Assembly: GCA_041879425.1 (NCBI GenBank)
Contig: CP090855.1
Location: 434,001-498,000, forward strand
Direction of reading: 5' to 3'
DNA: 64,000 bases
Source: Vibrio pomeroyi
GTDB taxonomy: Bacteria; Pseudomonadota; Gammaproteobacteria; Enterobacterales; Vibrionaceae
Shown piece by piece: positions 62,599 to 64,000 of this stretch. How positions within the stretch are numbered: position 1 is the stretch's first letter; every line of letters starts with the position of its first letter. Under the pieces are notes generated by a model. It saw nothing but the letters and a program-made list of their open reading frames with translations, searched no databases and had not been told where the DNA came from. A program made the position numbers and the translations under genes.

Positions 62599-63690
62599 AT
62601 GAACACTCATCACCGCATTCTCTCCTCTGCACTTGCAGTCATCGCATCAGGTGTCATCGCTTCATCCCCAGCGTTTGCATGGCAGGCTGAGAAGATCACA
62701 GATGGTCTCGTAATCCCATGGGGCCTAGCTTATGTCGATGACGACTCTATGCTTCTCACAGAAAAAGCAGGCGTCATTAAACACATTGATTTGAAGTCAG
62801 GAGAGCAAAATACACTGTTCAGGCTACCCAACGTATGGGCAAAAGGCCAAGGTGGCCTGTTGGATATCACGCTATCCCCTTTTGAAGAAGACAAGTTCTA
62901 TGTTACCTACAGTAAAGACGTCGATGGCGAAGGCGTAACCACACTCGCTTCTGCCACATACAAAAATGATGAAGTGTCCAATTGGCAAGATGTGTTTGTT
63001 TCTAAGTCGAGAACTGACACAGGTCGTCACTTTGGGAGCCGCATTACCTCTGATGATAGTCATCTGTACTTTTCCATTGGCGACCGTGGTGACCGAGACA
63101 ATGGTCAAAACACCTTAACCCATGCTGGCTCGATATTGCGGCTAAATACTGACGGGAGCATACCAAGCGACAACCCTTTCACCGATAACGACAAGGTTCT
63201 CGACGAGATTTGGAGTTTCGGTCACCGCAACCCACAAGGGCTTTTCTATGATTTTCCAAGTCAAAAGCTTTGGTCTATTGAACACGGTCCCCGTGGCGGT
63301 GATGAAATCAACCTAATAAAAGCGGGAGCCAACTACGGGTGGCCAGTTACTTCGCACGGCAAAGAGTATTGGGGCCCTATCAGCGTTGGTGATTCGGAAA
63401 CCAAAGAAGGCATTGAAGCACCTAAAAAGGTATACATTCCCTCAATCGCACCGGGAAGTTTGATCGTCTACCAAGGCGAAAAGTACCCAGAACTGCAAGG
63501 TAAACTGTTGGCAGGGGCACTAAAACTTACCCACATCAATATCGTCACAGTCAACGAGCAAGGTGAGGCAATAAAAGAAGAACGCATTCTAGAAGACTTA
63601 GGGGAAAGGATTAGAGACATCGAAACCTCACCAAGCGGCGACATCTATTTTAGTACTGACAACGGCAACCTTTACCGACTGAAAAAATAG
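62599..63690 (+). CDS. PQQ-dependent aldose sugar dehydrogenase (YliI-like)
   Basis: A periplasmic protein of about 363 residues. A signal peptide (1-26, ending AFA) is followed by a six-bladed propeller of the soluble glucose/sorbosone dehydrogenase family. Motifs include GLLDITLSPFEEDKFYVTYS, HFGSRITSDDSHLYFSIGDR, the catalytic EHGPRGGDEINL and the ANYGWP segment. The enzyme oxidises aldose sugars using pyrroloquinoline quinone and calcium. The open frame reaches 62509, but the ATG at 62599, with AAGGGA 7 bases upstream and a proper signal peptide, is the better start. Confidence 0.9.
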   Translation: MNTHHRILSSALAVIASGVIASSPAFAWQAEKITDGLVIPWGLAYVDDDSMLLTEKAGVIKHIDLKSGEQNTLFRLPNVWAKGQGGLLDITLSPFEEDKFYVTYSKDVDGEGVTTLASATYKNDEVSNWQDVFVSKSRTDTGRHFGSRITSDDSHLYFSIGDRGDRDNGQNTLTHAGSILRLNTDGSIPSDNPFTDNDKVLDEIWSFGHRNPQGLFYDFPSQKLWSIEHGPRGGDEINLIKAGANYGWPVTSHGKEYWGPISVGDSETKEGIEAPKKVYIPSIAPGSLIVYQGEKYPELQGKLLAGALKLTHINIVTVNEQGEAIKEERILEDLGERIRDIETSPSGDIYFSTDNGNLYRLKK

Positions 63691-64000
63691 CCTGATCTTC
63701 TTTAAAGTAGAGACACGATACTGACAACGAAATTTATAAATAAAGCCGTTAAAACTGGGCTCAAAGTCCAATTAACGGCTCACTTACCGCAAAATAAAAT
63801 GTGCCAAAACAGTGCAACGACTCTAATTTTGTCATCAAACATACCTATGTTTTTCACAAAAACGACAAGAAATCACCATACAACTGTAACTCCATGATAT
63901 TTAAGGAATGCAAAGTTTGACTACCCCCAAGTTTCTGCAACCTTTCCCTATGTATTCGATTGACTATCCCCTGATTTGATTTAGACTCGTTTCCGGCTAG
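63691..64000. other. Gene-free right end of the window
   Basis: About 310 AT-rich bases. A 9-bp inverted repeat AGCCGTTAA / TTAACGGCT at 63744-63780 may end the dehydrogenase transcript, although no T-run follows. Near the edge TTGACT (63960-63965) and TAGACT (63982-63987), 16 bases apart, could be a promoter for a gene beyond the window. Confidence 0.4.

Overview
The window looks like a chromosomal segment of a marine Vibrio, probably from the Splendidus clade. The base composition is moderately AT-rich. The gene families are typical of that group: Fur-controlled TonB receptors with AraC-type regulators, a CusABC-type copper operon, a giant VCBS-repeat adhesin, and glyT-like tRNA genes. This placement rests on gene content and recalled family similarity. 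No database search was run.

Layout. 1-2 kb: amino-acid ABC transporter operon (end of one permease, binding protein, second permease). 2.2-3.1 kb: ADP-ribosylglycohydrolase/J1-crystallin-like gene. 3.3-6.6 kb: TonB-dependent receptor divergent from an AraC regulator, with a Fur box between them. 6.6-8.2 kb: LysR regulator divergent from a LysE-type exporter. 8.3-16 kb: mixed housekeeping and accessory genes (lipoprotein, VirK/YbjX protein, a DUF1501/DUF1800 pair, two GNAT acetyltransferases, a YjdM zinc-ribbon protein, a ThrE-type exporter). 16.2-16.4 kb: two tandem tRNA-Gly(UCC) genes. 17-25.1 kb: copper-resistance block on the minus strand, read from a MerR/CueR-type promoter with a 19-bp spacer. 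Its order is a Met/His/Cys-rich small protein, a TolC-type channel, a CusB-type adaptor carrying two CusF-like domains, a CusA pump, a Met-rich cupredoxin and a charged periplasmic protein.

25.4-46.5 kb is the standout. A single 15.9-kb gene encodes a surface protein of about 5290 residues. It contains 17 in-phase 303-bp VCBS repeats, then three large composite modules that each hold one cysteine, then Ig-like repeats and a His/Asp-rich tail. Facing it is a three-gene type I secretion operon (two ABC proteins and a HlyD adaptor). Both ABC proteins have badly degenerated ATPase motifs: one has no recognisable Walker A, and the other has no catalytic Glu and an abnormal signature loop. No outer-membrane channel, LapD or LapG gene accompanies it. 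I see no RTX nonapeptides in the adhesin.

46.6-52.7 kb: CatB-like acetyltransferase, old yellow enzyme family reductase, NAD(P)-binding protein, an OMP/FadL pair and a crotonase. 52.9-61.0 kb: hydroxamate-siderophore uptake locus, with receptor, FhuD-type binding protein and fused FhuB permease on the minus strand, an AraC/GyrI-like regulator, and a FhuF-like reductase plus FhuC ATPase on the plus strand. It has two Fur boxes. 61.1-63.7 kb: Bcr/CflA-type MFS exporter and a PQQ-dependent aldose dehydrogenase. Strong hairpin terminators separate most transcription units.
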